From: Lineus longissimus | Lineage: Eukaryota; Nemertea; Pilidiophora; Heteronemertea; Lineidae | Length of the DNA: 64,000 bases | Reading direction: 5' to 3' | Assembly: GCF_910592395.1 (NCBI RefSeq) | Contig: NC_088314.1 | Coordinates: forward strand, 14,880,001-14,944,000 | Shown: piece after piece, positions 9,365 to 20,081 of the stretch | Layout of the letters: the number at the start of each line of letters is the position of its first letter | Numbering within the stretch: position 1 is the stretch's first letter | Made by a program: the position numbers and the translations under genes | The notes under the pieces: model-generated | Seen by the model: only the letters and a program-made list of their open reading frames with translations | What the model was told of the DNA's origin: nothing | Databases searched by the model: none

Positions 9365-11710
9365 ATGTCGATGATGATAATTATGACGTCCAACCCCAAA
9401 GCCCACGTAATGATACCGATGCTACTGATGTCAGTTTGGATGATGCTGAGGTGTGTAATACTATAATGTTTATCGTATAACTAGTACTTGAAGTAACATG
9501 CTTAGCTCTTGGCAACCTCTGCCTTGTGTCTAAATTCTTGGACACTTTTAACCCTTGAATACAATCAGCTGTCCATCAGCATACATGTACATATGATTAT
9601 CTGACTGAATCAAAAGTAGACTGTACAATCAATTTTTCCAGGTGTCTTCTGATGCTCAGGCATCTGATGTGAACTCGATTAGCAGTGGTGGTTAGAGTGA
9701 ACATGAAGAACTGGGTGACTCGTCAGGAGATGAAGGTGACCATGATCAGCTGTTATCACGATCTCCTGAATACAAGAAAGATAAGAGAAGACGGGATGAC
9801 TTGACTCTGCTCAGACTATACCCGGACTTTCTTCTTTGTCCTGATGGATTCTTGTGTCAGGTCTGCTCCGCCTTTGCCTCACCTGCAGACAGGAACAGCA
9901 AGTTATGAAAACCATTTATTTCAACAGGCTCAGATTTGGGGGATCACCCCTCTCGTCGTCTTCAAGATCATTTGACTTCAAAATTGCATTTGAGATGTCT
10001 TGAGAATGAAAAAAACGTCAAAGTGTTGATAAGTAAAGGTGGGCTGGCTGGACTCTTCGACAAAAGAACCCAGAGCACTGTGGAAGCCAACAGGGCATAT
10101 TTAGGTCAGCTGACAAAGTCCCTGCATTACCATGTACACCATTATATTCCCAAATCGCAACTTACTGAGTTTATTCCTTTCTTAGCAAATGATTTGGGGG
10201 AGAAAGTCACCAAGGACTTTCTGGCGACATCAAGCAAGAGCTGGTCAAGTACATTTGTTTTGATGGGGCGAACACTATGTCTGGGGCAACTGGTGGGGTG
10301 CAAAACTCTGGCGTGACGATGAGCCATCAACCATCTACATCAATTGTCGGAACCACCGATTGGCCCTAGTGTTTGTACACCTTAAAAAGAGATTCCCTTT
10401 TATAAATGAATTCGACCAACTCCTGCTTGATATCTATCTCAGTATCGACTACAGCAAGGTGGCAAAAACTATGTTCAGCCACATTCAGGCTATCAATGGG
10501 AAAAACTGCCTCCATATTGTGAAGGCTGCCATGACCAGATGGCTCAGCCATTTCAAAGCTGTAGAGCGTGTTCTGGCCGAGTACAAGCACTTGCTTGATA
10601 CATTTGATAGTTTGTACTTGAAAACCAAGGATACAAAATACGGGAGTGTCAATCAGCGCCTTAGTGAACCAGAAAATATTGCCGTCCTCATCTTGATGCA
10701 ATTCATCCTGGAAAATACAAACCGCCTGTTGCTTGTTCTCCAATCAAATGAGGCAAAGATGAGCTTGGTACTTGACCAAGTGGGTCTGCTGAATGACTTC
10801 TTGGAGGCTTTGCCTTCTAATCAGCTGTACAAGGACAGATGCGATGAATTCCTCCAGCAGGCGAAGGCCTACAGAGATGACAGTGCACAATTCATCCGGC
10901 AGACCAGGGGTCGTGACAAACCAGCGTTTGATTTCGAAGAATTCAAGAAAGAATTCATCTCCCCCTTCTGCAGTGCTCTGTCGGATGAGTTGAACACTGC
11001 CTTCTATGATGACATGAGCCCAGTTGTACAGAGCTTGCACAAACTTTTCATTGCCCCTGTCAGGTCCACAGCACTGTCTGCATCACTGTCTAGTGCTTCA
11101 GTAGATGTTCACCTGAAACGACTCAATGATCATTATCACCTGGTTGATGCTGAGGCAGAGGGGAATCATGATAATGAGGCCCAGGGCGAGGTACCTTCTG
11201 ACTTGGTCAAAGAGTATGATCTGTTCTCAAAGCATTTGTGCCTCATGAAAAGAAGGCATCAGAAAGAAAACGATGCAGAGACATCTTCTTGCTCCCAAAG
11301 GTTGGATAACAAAAAGAAAGAAAGAGAGGGAGAAGAATCCAAGGCCAGTACCACAATATGCTCTTAAAAAGATTGAAGGTGAACTGAGCAACCTGAAAGA
11401 GAAAAGACTGCTGAACCCCCTTGATGTTCTGACATAGATGACAAGGGATGAATTGAAACAGGTGTACCCTAGCGTCTGGTATTTCATATCTCTGTCTTCA
11501 ATTCTTCCAATGTCAAATGCTATATCAGAAAGGGGGTTTAGTTTCATGCAGCTCGTTTGCAGAAAGCATCAAGGATCAATGAAGTCCGATACCATTGACA
11601 AACTACTGAGAATTAGATTGTTCCCATTGCCATTGACCCAGGATGCAATTTCTGAAATAATTCACATTTTTAACACTCATTTTAACAAGTCAAGATACAT
11701 CCAACTTTGA
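9365..11710 (+). pseudogene. hAT-3: degenerate hAT transposase
   Basis: This is a multi-frame relic of a hAT transposase. A short acidic exon-like stretch (9365-9451) is followed by an acceptor (ag at 9640-9641) and a longer part. That part begins with a BED-like zinc finger (CQVCSAF, later DHPSRRLQDHLTSKLH), then DGANTMSGATGG (about 10258), YINCRNHRLALVF, a long helical region (10360-11365) and, after another frameshift, the C-terminal dimerisation motif LPMSNAISERGFSFMQ ending at 11710. Lesions I can see are an in-frame TAG near 9693, a TGA near 9906, frameshifts near 10255 and 10300, and one near 11365. No terminal inverted repeats were identified. Motif order and the ERGFS signature make the superfamily call secure; the subfamily is not determined. 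Confidence 0.7.
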
Positions 11711-12680
11711 AGAGCCACCCAGACAACACTCTGCTGGCTGTGCATGCTGCAATAATTGAAGTCATTGGTCAGATTTTGAAACTCGAAGAAATCGGAGATT
11801 TATACTTACTGCTGTCTTTTGTATCATTTATATGTAGAATTCACTTGACTTTACATTGTAATATTTCTAGACTGACATTTGGTATTGAGCTAAGGAATCG
11901 CATTAATAATTTGAGGTCATACATTCAACTACAGGAATCTGAGATTCCAGCAGTTCTGGTAGTTCTTAGTCATTCAATTTCCAACTAAGTCCAAGTTCGT
12001 TGTATGTGAAGTTGTTCTTTATATGTGAATGAGAAGATCGATACTGCTGCTGCTTGAAAACAAAATTTTAAGTCATTTAGATTAGTGCAATATTTGTGTC
12101 AATTTCTAACCAAGTCCAAGTTCGTTGTATGTGAAGTTGTTCTTTATATGTGAGTGAGAAGGTCGATACTGCTGCTGCTTGAAAACAAAATTTTAAGTCA
12201 TTTAGATTAGTGCAATATTTGTGTCCATCACTCAGTCATCATTTAAATAGTATGTTGACTGTATCATGAAACTGTGCAATTCTGACTTAGTCCTTACCCA
12301 CTCGATTCCTGGAATTTAAAGAAAAATAAAATGAAGTTACCGTAAAAACACATTGATTGTTGAATGATTTATTCACTTGTCTTCACTCACCGACTGGGGC
12401 TTTCCCTTAGGAAAATGACACTAGGTGACACCTCAAGTCATTGTACTCTCCAGCCACCAGTGCATCATCAGGCGCGGATCCAAGAGGTGCCGCCACGACA
12501 GTCAAAAAAATAAAAGAGTGCCTAATAAAAAACCCTACTTCAGGCATTGAATTATTGGTGAACATTGTCTCTCAGATGCCTGGAAAACGCATCTGAGAGC
12601 ATCTAGTTTCCAAAATTTCCTGGGGGAGGCCTCCCATGCCCATAATAGGGTAAAAAGAACAGGGTGTATTGCTCTTCATG
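11711..12680. other. Non-coding stretch with tandem duplication and hairpin
   Basis: No gene is supported. It holds the 125-bp tandem duplication (listed) and a hairpin at 12569-12599 whose perfect arms are CTCTCAGATGC and GCATCTGAGAG. The right end leads into the BEL-1 fragment. Confidence 0.4.
11976..12225. repeat. Tandem duplication, 2 x 125 bp
   Basis: Two direct copies of 125 bp lie head to tail (for example CCAAGTTCGTTGTATGTGAA at 11991 and again at 12116), differing at a handful of positions. It looks like a local segmental duplication and not an array of a known satellite. Confidence 0.8.
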
Positions 12681-12682
12681 CA

Positions 12683-13899
12683 ATGGAGAGGCCTGGTTAT
12701 GTCCATAAAGATGAGCAGCTCGGCTATAAAGACGTCCAGGAGACGTTCTGGACAGACAGCAAAGTGGTATTGGGCTACATCAGCAACGAGGCTTGCAGGT
12801 TCCATGTCTTCGTCGCAAACAGGGTACAAAAGATTAGAGACGTCACAAAACCAGAGCAGTGGCATCATATCGCAACCAAGGAAAATCCGGCTGACCTGGC
12901 ATCCCGAGGTGTTACCGCAATGGACCTTATCAACACCAAGCAATGGTGGAAGGGCCCAATCTTCTTATCAAAACCTGGCCCGATACAGCCCAACACAAAC
13001 ATCTTCCAATCAAGCCAAGAAGATCCTGAGATGAAAAAGGTCAAGGTCCTAGCCACACAAGCAAAGCAGGATGAATCAGCTGACTTCCTGTCCCGTCTTG
13101 ATCGCTTCTCCAGTTGGCACCGGATGAAACGAGCAGTAGCCGTGTGTCTCAGGATGACAAAGGGATTGAGAGATGGTAGGATCAAGAAACATCGTAACGC
13201 CGGAGACTTGGAGGAAAACCTAAAGCAGTACAAGCCGGTGGATGTAGCAGAAATAGAAAACACAGAGCTGGTAATCATGAAAATGGTACAAGCCCAAGCC
13301 ATCTCCAAAGAAATCACCCAGCTTTGCTGAATGAACCTGTTGGGAGAACCGCCACAAGAAAGGAAAGGAAAAAAAGCCATTGCAAAGAATAGCGGAATCT
13401 ACAGATTGGATCCGCACATCGATAAAGTTGGCGTCCTGAGAGTCGGAGGCAGAGTTCAGCAGGCCGATGTACCCAAACGTCAGAAACATCCAATGGTGCT
13501 GCCGAGGACGAGCCACGTCGTTCAAGTTCTGATTGCTCATCACCACCGCTGCATTGCCCACTCAGGAAGGGGCATGACGCTAAACGCAATCCTGCCAGCA
13601 GGCTACTGGGTGTTGAAAGCAAGAACTGTTATAACGACATACCTTCAGAAATGCGTGATCTGTCGAAAGTTGAGAGGTACTCCACTGGGACAAAAGATGG
13701 CCACACTACCGGAGGACAGACTACAGGAGGTGCCGCCATTCACCTACAGCTCCGTGGACTACTATGGACCATACCTCATCAAGCAAGGACGGAGCAACAA
13801 CAAGAGATACGGAGCAGTGTTTACATGCTTGAACTCATGCGCCATCCATATTGAGGTCTCAAATAGTCTCGATACAAGCTCATTCTTGAACGCACACCG
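12683..13899 (+). pseudogene. BEL-1: BEL/Pao pol fragment, RNase H end to integrase
   Basis: This is a fragment of a BEL/Pao retrotransposon polyprotein in one frame, broken only by a TGA at 13328-13330. Seen in order: the RNase H tail (FWTDSKVVLGYI, then NPADLASRG), a linker, LRVGGR, the integrase zinc finger (HHRCIAHSGRG, then CVICRKLRG) and the start of the integrase core (SSVDYYGPYL, RYGAVFTCL, AIHIEV). The order matches the family. Reverse transcriptase and protease are missing at the left, and the integrase core is cut off after FLNAHRR. Directly at the cut, exon 1 of hAT-1A begins in another frame. No LTR was found. It is inactive. Confidence 0.75.
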
Positions 13900-14086
13900 A
13901 AGATCAAAGCATTTCTGTCGTGGCCTATCGACCACGGCAATTTTGGCTATAAAACCTCACCAAACGATCCCGAAAACCTTACACTTATACACTGCCGACT
14001 TTGCTCACGCCATATAAGAATAATAGAATCTAGCAATATTGTGAGAGGGAAGGTGCTGACTGAATTGAAGCGGTCATATATCCAAG
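13900..14086 (+). pseudogene. hAT-1A exon 1 (BED-finger half)
   Basis: This exon aligns by eye with exon 1 of hAT-1B at 45359-45535. Both read FLSWPI followed by H and GFGYK- or NFGYK-like residues, then HCxxC and VRGKV or VRGRV. Here the zinc-finger cysteines are in HCRLCSR. The exon ends with CAAG and the donor GTAGGC at 14087, and its phase (one base over) matches exon 2 at 18234. The start codon and promoter expected from hAT-1B are absent; the exon is fused to the BEL-1 fragment. The intron that follows contains the pogo element. Confidence 0.65.
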
Positions 14087-14184
14087 GTAGGCCTAGGCCA
14101 AATCAAATGGTAATGTTTGATGAAATGCATTGCATAGCTAGGCATTGCATTCCATTGCATTGTGTAGGCCTAGTACTTCATGTA
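14087..14184. other. hAT-1A intron 1, left part
   Basis: This short intronic sequence runs from the donor at 14087 to the TA at 14183-14184 that serves as the pogo target. It contains four short repeats of the type GCATTGCAT. The intron resumes at 18079 after the pogo element. Confidence 0.5.
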
Positions 14185-14778
14185 AGGTAAAGTGGGGGAA
14201 AAACAACCCCTACCTATGTTTTTGATTAATATCTCCAGCATAATGGTACTAATCCCCCCATCGAAGCTCAGGTATAAATGTTTTAACTCCAAACAACCAT
14301 GACATAAACAGTTTGTTATTATGCAATCTATTGTGTAAGAGCTGTGATCATCAGAAGTAGTCAACTTGGACAACTGCACAAAACAGGTTGGGATCAAACT
14401 TTCTGCAGGTATGAATTTTGCACACTTATAGTTCATGGCCATGTTTGTAACTTGCTTGAAGTGAATCAGTATTGAGTGGAGATCAGGCTGCAGGTCGCAT
14501 TTGATGTCACTGCTATCAGCAAAATTTTTAGAGTAAGTTTTCTGAGTGAGGTACGCTAGGGGTAAAAGCAGCCCCATGGGTCAGGGTAAAAGCAACCCTT
14601 TTGAATGGCTTGTAATAACCTGTTGTAAAACATAGATATGTCTTCGTTCTCTGGCCTGAATTTTATCATTTCTTTATGTTTGATAATAAATTCTGGTATA
14701 GATGCAGTGTTAACCCCTTTAGTGCCAAAATGTGAGCTTACAACTCTAGTTAAATAGGACTTCGTTACTTTCAGTAAA

Positions 14779-16483
14779 ATGCCTCGCAAATACCAGAAGA
14801 AAGGAGCATATTGCAAGTACACAAAAGATGACATGCAAAAAAGCAATCTTGGCGGTTGAGAAAAAGGAAATGGGCACAAAGCGAGCGGCCAAGTTTTTTG
14901 GTGTGTGTAGATCAACTCTACAAAATAAACTTTCAGGGGTGCATTCCAGAGAAAGCTATGGTTCAGGACGTCCCGCTATCTTGCCCAAAGAAGCAGAACA
15001 GGAGATTGTAACATGCTTAAAGGTTCTGGCAGAATCGGGTTTTGGAATAACACGAGAGGAACTTATGATCATTGTTGGTGAATATTGTCAATCTGCAGGG
15101 ATACAAACAGGCTTTAAAGATGGCATTCCTGGCGTTGACTGGTTCTATGGGTTCAGAAAACGACATCCAGATCTTACTGAACGGATGCCAGAGCAGTGCC
15201 CTGCTAATCGCTCCCGTGCTGTCACTAAAGCAGTCGTAGACGACTGGTTTAAACTCGCATCAAAGACAATCAAAAGTTGAAATTGGAGAAAAGTCCTAAT
15301 CGCATATATAATGTTGATGAGAGTGGAATGCCTTTAGACCCATCCAAAATCAAGGTCCTGTGCGAAAAGGGCATTAAGAGGCTCTTCCGGATGATTGGGG
15401 GTTCAGGAAGAGACAACATAACCGTCCAAGGTTGTGCGTCAGCTGCATGGCAAGTTCTACCTCCTTATGTCGTGTACCCAGGAAAGAATTTGTATGCACA
15501 GTGGACATCCGGTGGTCCACAGGGAGCACGGTACAACACATCCAAGAATGGATGGATGGCCACGCATGTTTTCTATGACTGGTTTAAGCATCTTTTCATC
15601 CCAAACATCACTCCAGCAAGGCCTGTTCTCCTGATATTTGATGGACATACTTCGCATATAGGAATTAAACTCATCCGGCTAGCTATCGAGAATAATGTTC
15701 ACATCCTTCGTCTGCCGTCTCACACGACCCATTTCCTGCAACCTTTAGATGTTGGTGTCTACGGTCCAATGAAGAGTGCATGGCAAAAGATATTAGTAGA
15801 CTACACGTGAAAGCACATTGGGAAAGCTGTTACGAAAGCAGAATTCCCAGGTATTTTGAAACAGCTTTGGGAAATCGGTCTCTCAGAGGAGAACGTCAAA
15901 TCCGCATTCAAGAAATCAGGTCTGGTTCCATTCAACCCACTGGTTATTCCTGATAGTAGTTACGAAACATCGGCTCTAATGGGGTATGGTAATGTGGTTG
16001 AAAAATCTGCAGCCCAAGACCAAGGTGATGTCACTGTTGACCAACAGTCAGTTGCACCGGTTGCTGTGATGAGCAAAATGCCAACTGCGCCAATGACGCC
16101 AGATGTGAAGCAATTCTTCCTTGATAAGCTAAATGTCGGCACATCTGGCACATCTGTCGATAAACCAAACCGAAAGAGTGCGAAATTACGCAGACAACGA
16201 TTTGCTGAAAGTCTGACAAAAGAGGAAAGTTTGAGGAGGTTGGAAATTGAAGAGGCTGAGAAGAAGAAAAAAGAAGACGAAAAGCAGAAGAAGCAAGCAG
16301 AAAGGGAAAAGAAGAAGGAAGAGTGCAAAAGTAAGAAACGTGAACGCGAAGAAAAGAAACGTGAATGCGAAGAAAAGAAACGAGAACGTGAAGCAAAGAA
16401 ACGTGAATGCGAAGAAAGGAAACGTCAACGTGAAGCAAATGAATTGCCTGAGCCGAGAGCAAAAAAGCCACGTCGGAATTGAC
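14779..16483 (+). pseudogene. Pogo-family transposase, lightly damaged
   Basis: The likely start is ATG at 14779 (MPRKYQKKGAY). An extra A in the poly-A run near 14836-14841 shifts the frame into the main part. Domains in order: a psq-type helix-turn-helix (GTKRAAKFFGVCRSTLQNKL), a CENPB-type helix-turn-helix (VDWFYGFRKRHPDL), and a DDE_1 core with the three acidic positions in YNVDESG, LIFDGHTSHI and FLQPLDVGVYGP. Then comes a basic, highly charged helical tail of KKRERE-type repeats ending at 16483. Damage: the frameshift near 14838, a frameshift near 15275, and a TGA at 15808-15810 where an Arg codon CGA is the probable ancestor. It would cut and paste its element at TA sites; it is now probably inactive. 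Confidence 0.8.
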
Positions 16484-16721
16484 TTCCAACAGTAGAGGAT
16501 CATAGCTACGATGTGTAGCAGATTACGAACTTTTTTAGAACTTTACCGTAATGGCGGAGCCGAGAGAGAAACGGCAACGTTGGAATTAATTTTCAATTCT
16601 CCAGGATCTTTGCTATGTTCATTTTTATATCAACATTTTATAGAACTTTATTGTTACCAGTACCGCCAAAGGATTTTGTGTATTGTTGCTATTTGTTTAC
16701 ATTTGTTTTCATACAGTTCTG

Positions 16722-17494
16722 CAGTGACTGCCTTTTAAAAAAGCCAGGTGCATGTTTTTCAGTGCACCATAAAATCCTAGGTGCACTGTTTTTTTTACCA
16801 CCAACCAACTTTTCTTCTGGTATCCATCGACAACGTTAGTCTGGTGGACACGAGGTTGGCCTTAAACTTGCTTGAAATCGAAAATTTGGACAACACACGT
16901 GTACTACAGCGCAAACGGCAGCATTCTGACATATAGAAACATGTGGTCTGATTCTATTTTTACTTGTCACTAAGTGATCACGCGTCCAACCTCGTATGCA
17001 GGGTAATGTGGCTTTCTCATTGGTCGAACGTTAATTTTGTTCACAGCCTTATAAGGCACTTGAGCGCAAAGCAGTATTTCTCTGAAGGAGAAAAGCTTGA
17101 TGGGTTATGTCCGGTACGCGCGAGACTACCGCAAAGATATTTCCAGAACTGCGAGATTTACGTCGGAGTACCGGTATGTCTTCTCTTGAGTATATAATTT
17201 CGGCGGGAATATTGCATCTCGGTTCGTGCACCTGCGGCAGTCGCGTCCGATTTCTATAATTTCTGTCTATCATGGCCTAGTCTTTAGCACAAAAATAGTT
17301 CGATAATTGAAATGTCTGACTTACTGACCCCTGTGTAATTAGCATCACTTTCCACTGCGTCGCAATCATTTTTCAGGCACGCGATTTTTTAATGCATTTT
17401 AAAGGGCAGGCGCGCGATGTTTCATTCACCTAAAAAAAATTGAGGCGCGCGATGGTGCGCGGGCGCGATCGCGCGCCTCAAAAGGCAGTCACTG
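16722..17494. mobile_element. hAT-like MITE nested in the pogo element
   Basis: This 773-bp non-coding insertion has terminal inverted repeats CAGTGACTGCCTTTT / AAAAGGCAGTCACTG and is flanked by the direct repeat GTTCTG (16716-16721 and 17495-17500). The CAGTG start resembles hAT ends. The right subterminal part is rich in GCGCGC palindromes (about 17385-17480), and the left carries AGGTGCA/TGCACC repeats. It has no coding capacity. It lies between the transposase gene and the right end of the pogo element and is therefore younger than that element. Confidence 0.75.
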
Positions 17495-18233
17495 GTTCTG
17501 GTCAGCAGGAGAAGCGCAGATCTGACTACTTCCTTGCATATTCATCAATATTTGAAACAATCAGTCTCTGGTGATATTTTATGTTTTTATATTTGAATCC
17601 GGAAAAAGGCACTGAGCGTTGTGTTTTACTCTCAGTTTAGACCAATCTGATTTACTATGATTCGTTGATGTGCGCTGAGCATCTTGTGTGAGCTCATAGA
17701 TAAAGACTATTTCATGTCCACTGATACCAGAAAACATCATTGTTAAACATGAGAGGTATGAAAAAGAACGTTTTATCACCAATCAAGGCTATATAATATG
17801 TTAAAACGTGTTATTATGCATAGAAATCAAGCAATGTTAAATTTTGGTCAGGGGTTGCTTTTACCCCAAAGTCACGGGGTAAAAGCAACCCCTGACATCA
17901 AGACTTGCATTGTCTTTCAGAGGCATTGTTTCAGACACAAGGCCTTCAATTGCTGGCATTATGATCATAAGATGGATCACTACAAAATGGTGGCAAGTTT
18001 TAATGCACACCCCCAAGACTTCACCTATCAAATTGGGGTTATATTGGAAAAGGGGGTTGCTTTTCCCCCACTTTACCTTACACAACTTCTAAATTTGAAA
18101 AGATCGAAAGTCAGTGATTAGAGTGTGCTAGTTATTATCTATAGGCTACCATTGGCACCCCCCCCCCCTGCTGCAGACAGCAGTGCCAGTGCAGTGTTTC
18201 AGTCATAAATTATTTTGGTTTTTTAATTTTCAG

Positions 18234-19108
18234 GCACAACAAACACAACAAAAGATGCTGTTGTGAAGCATTTTCACTCAAAGGCCCACGACATCGCGGT
18301 AAGGCATGAGAGAGAACTCACTGCAGAACAACATCATGAACATGACGGGACGACAGCTGCTAGTCGGACTGCTGGTACTGGTAATGCTTCAAAGCAAGCA
18401 GATGGCGCAACACTTCCAAAACAACCAAGAATCGATGACCTAATGCGGCACCAGGCAAGAGAGGCGTACAGAAAGCTGTTCATAACAGCTTACATGCTTG
18501 CGGCAGATGGCGCCCCTATGAAAGGTAAAAAAAGTAGAATGTTTGGCGATTTCCTGGGACTTGAAAACGATGCAGTGATCTTAGTAACTTTCTTAGTACT
18601 GACAACATCATTGCTTTGGTAAATCATCATTCTCTTTTCTTCTGTTAAGTTTTAGTCAACCAAGTTGTAGTCTGTCATTTGTCACTGGTCAGTCAGTAGG
18701 CCTAGCTACAGTACTCTAGCATGCGTAACACTTGCTATTTGTCTCTTTCAGCTTTCACCACTGCTGTCAAAATCCAGAAAGTGAATGGGGTAAAACTGAT
18801 TAAAGGAGTACAGAGTTCTCAGAAAGCAAGAGGGTTTGTCCACTACATTGGCCAGAGCATTCGTCAGAAGCTGTCGAAGATCGTGTCAACCTGTGCATAT
18901 TTCTCAACACCAGGAGATGGAAGCCAGCCCAAAAAAAACTGGGAGTGAAAAGGAACTTGTTTATATACGTTGTGTCAGGAATGGTACCTCTGTCTATTTA
19001 TGCTGCAGCTCTAGCCAATATCGATGACTTGGGCAATGCATCGGCGGACAATGTGAAGAAAGCCATTGATGAAACCTTCATTACGAAATTAAAGTGCACA
19101 GAAGAAAG
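18234..19108 (+). pseudogene. hAT-1A exons 2 and 3
   Basis: Exon 2 (18234-18524) follows a TTTTCAG acceptor and encodes GTTNTTKDAVVKHFHSKAH, which supplies the two histidines of the BED zinc finger, and a basic linker ending at a GGTAAA donor. Exon 3 (18752-19108) begins after TTTCAG and encodes KIQKVNGVKLIKGVQ, then GDGSQPKK and TGSEKELVYIR. Corresponding exons exist in hAT-1B with the same splice phases. Exon 3 has two frameshifts: one in a run of eight A at 18931-18938, and one near 18990. The donor at 19109 is GTATTT. The following intron received the hAT-2 element. Confidence 0.65.
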
Positions 19109-19991
19109 GTATTTACTCTATTTCTCGACTCATGTAGTTAGTGGTTGTAAGTCATATGCAGGGTTCTCCACTAATACATCAGTCCGGGCGCTGCGCCCGG
19201 ACTAAACGCAAGTGAGACCATCACCGCCCGGCCTAAAATCCAGCGCCCGGTCAAAAAAAATTGCCGCCCGGTTGAAACATTCCCAACATACAACACCGAA
19301 AAGATCGTCGATTACTCTCTTCACTCAGTACTTGTGACCCATAACCCATAAATCACATAACCCAACAGCCAATTATCACGTTCTGTGCCGCGATCATGCG
19401 ATATGAGCCTTTGAGGAATGCCGACAGACCGATGGTGCTACGATGGTGCCTACTTAGTATGTGGGAAATAAAACCAAGCGCCGCCATTAGATCTGTCAGT
19501 CATATGCTTCGTGCATTCCATTGGTTGTTTCTACTGACGTCACCGATCCCAGCCAGACCGCGCGCGTCATTTGCATTAACAGATTACGCTGGCTGAATGA
19601 AAGTGATGCCGTGCGCCTTCCCGCGCTCTAAACAAATTTGTTTATTTAAAGCAGACGGTACTACTGCGGATTGACGATAACTGATGGCTTCAAAAATAAG
19701 CAACTTCGAAGTGCTATAAAATGTAGACATTAGTAATATATTAAGTCTTTTGAAAATAAATAATTCAAACATCAAACAAGTCGTGTTGATCTTGAAGTTT
19801 CATTTCCTTTTGTTTATTCTTTGGTGGTATGAAGGATTAATGGGATGCATGGTGACTGCACTGAGTAACCCATCCTTACCGCCATATATAAGTTGATAAA
19901 AACAAGCAAAGGATTATTGTTTTGTACTTAGATTTTCACCAATCAGAATCTGCATTTGGCGACCAGATGCCGCAGTAAAGGGCCTGGGCTG

Positions 19992-19999
19992 TATATAAG
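19992..19999 (+). promoter_or_regulatory. TATA box of hAT-2 gene
   Basis: TATATAAG lies about 90 bp upstream of the ATG at 20082, leaving room for a start site near 20022 and a short leader. It is a perfect consensus in the right place. Confidence 0.5.
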
Positions 20000-20081
20000 A
20001 AGCCAAGCTGTGTGATCTTCATCCACTCGTAGTTTGGTAATTGTGCAGCATCAATCGATATTTACTCCGTTTTCTTCAATC

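Larger units (their letters stand above)
14185..18078 (+). mobile_element. Complete pogo-type DNA transposon
   Basis: The ends are inverted repeats of about 27 bp (left AGGTAAAGTGGGGGAAAAAC, right the inverted equivalent ending TTTTCCCCCACTTTACCT), with TA on both sides (14183-14184 and 18079-18080), the target duplication of the Tc1/mariner/pogo group. Subterminal copies of GGGGTAAAAGCAACCCC occur at about 14558, 14584 and, as an inverted pair, at 17848-17897; these could be transposase binding sites. The element carries one transposase gene (14779-16483) and a nested MITE (16722-17494). It inserted into intron 1 of hAT-1A. Confidence 0.85.

Noticed and set aside
16031-16503. Long minus-strand frames opposite the pogo transposase tail
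   Set aside because: They are shadows of the charged KKRERE-type coding repeats on the plus strand.
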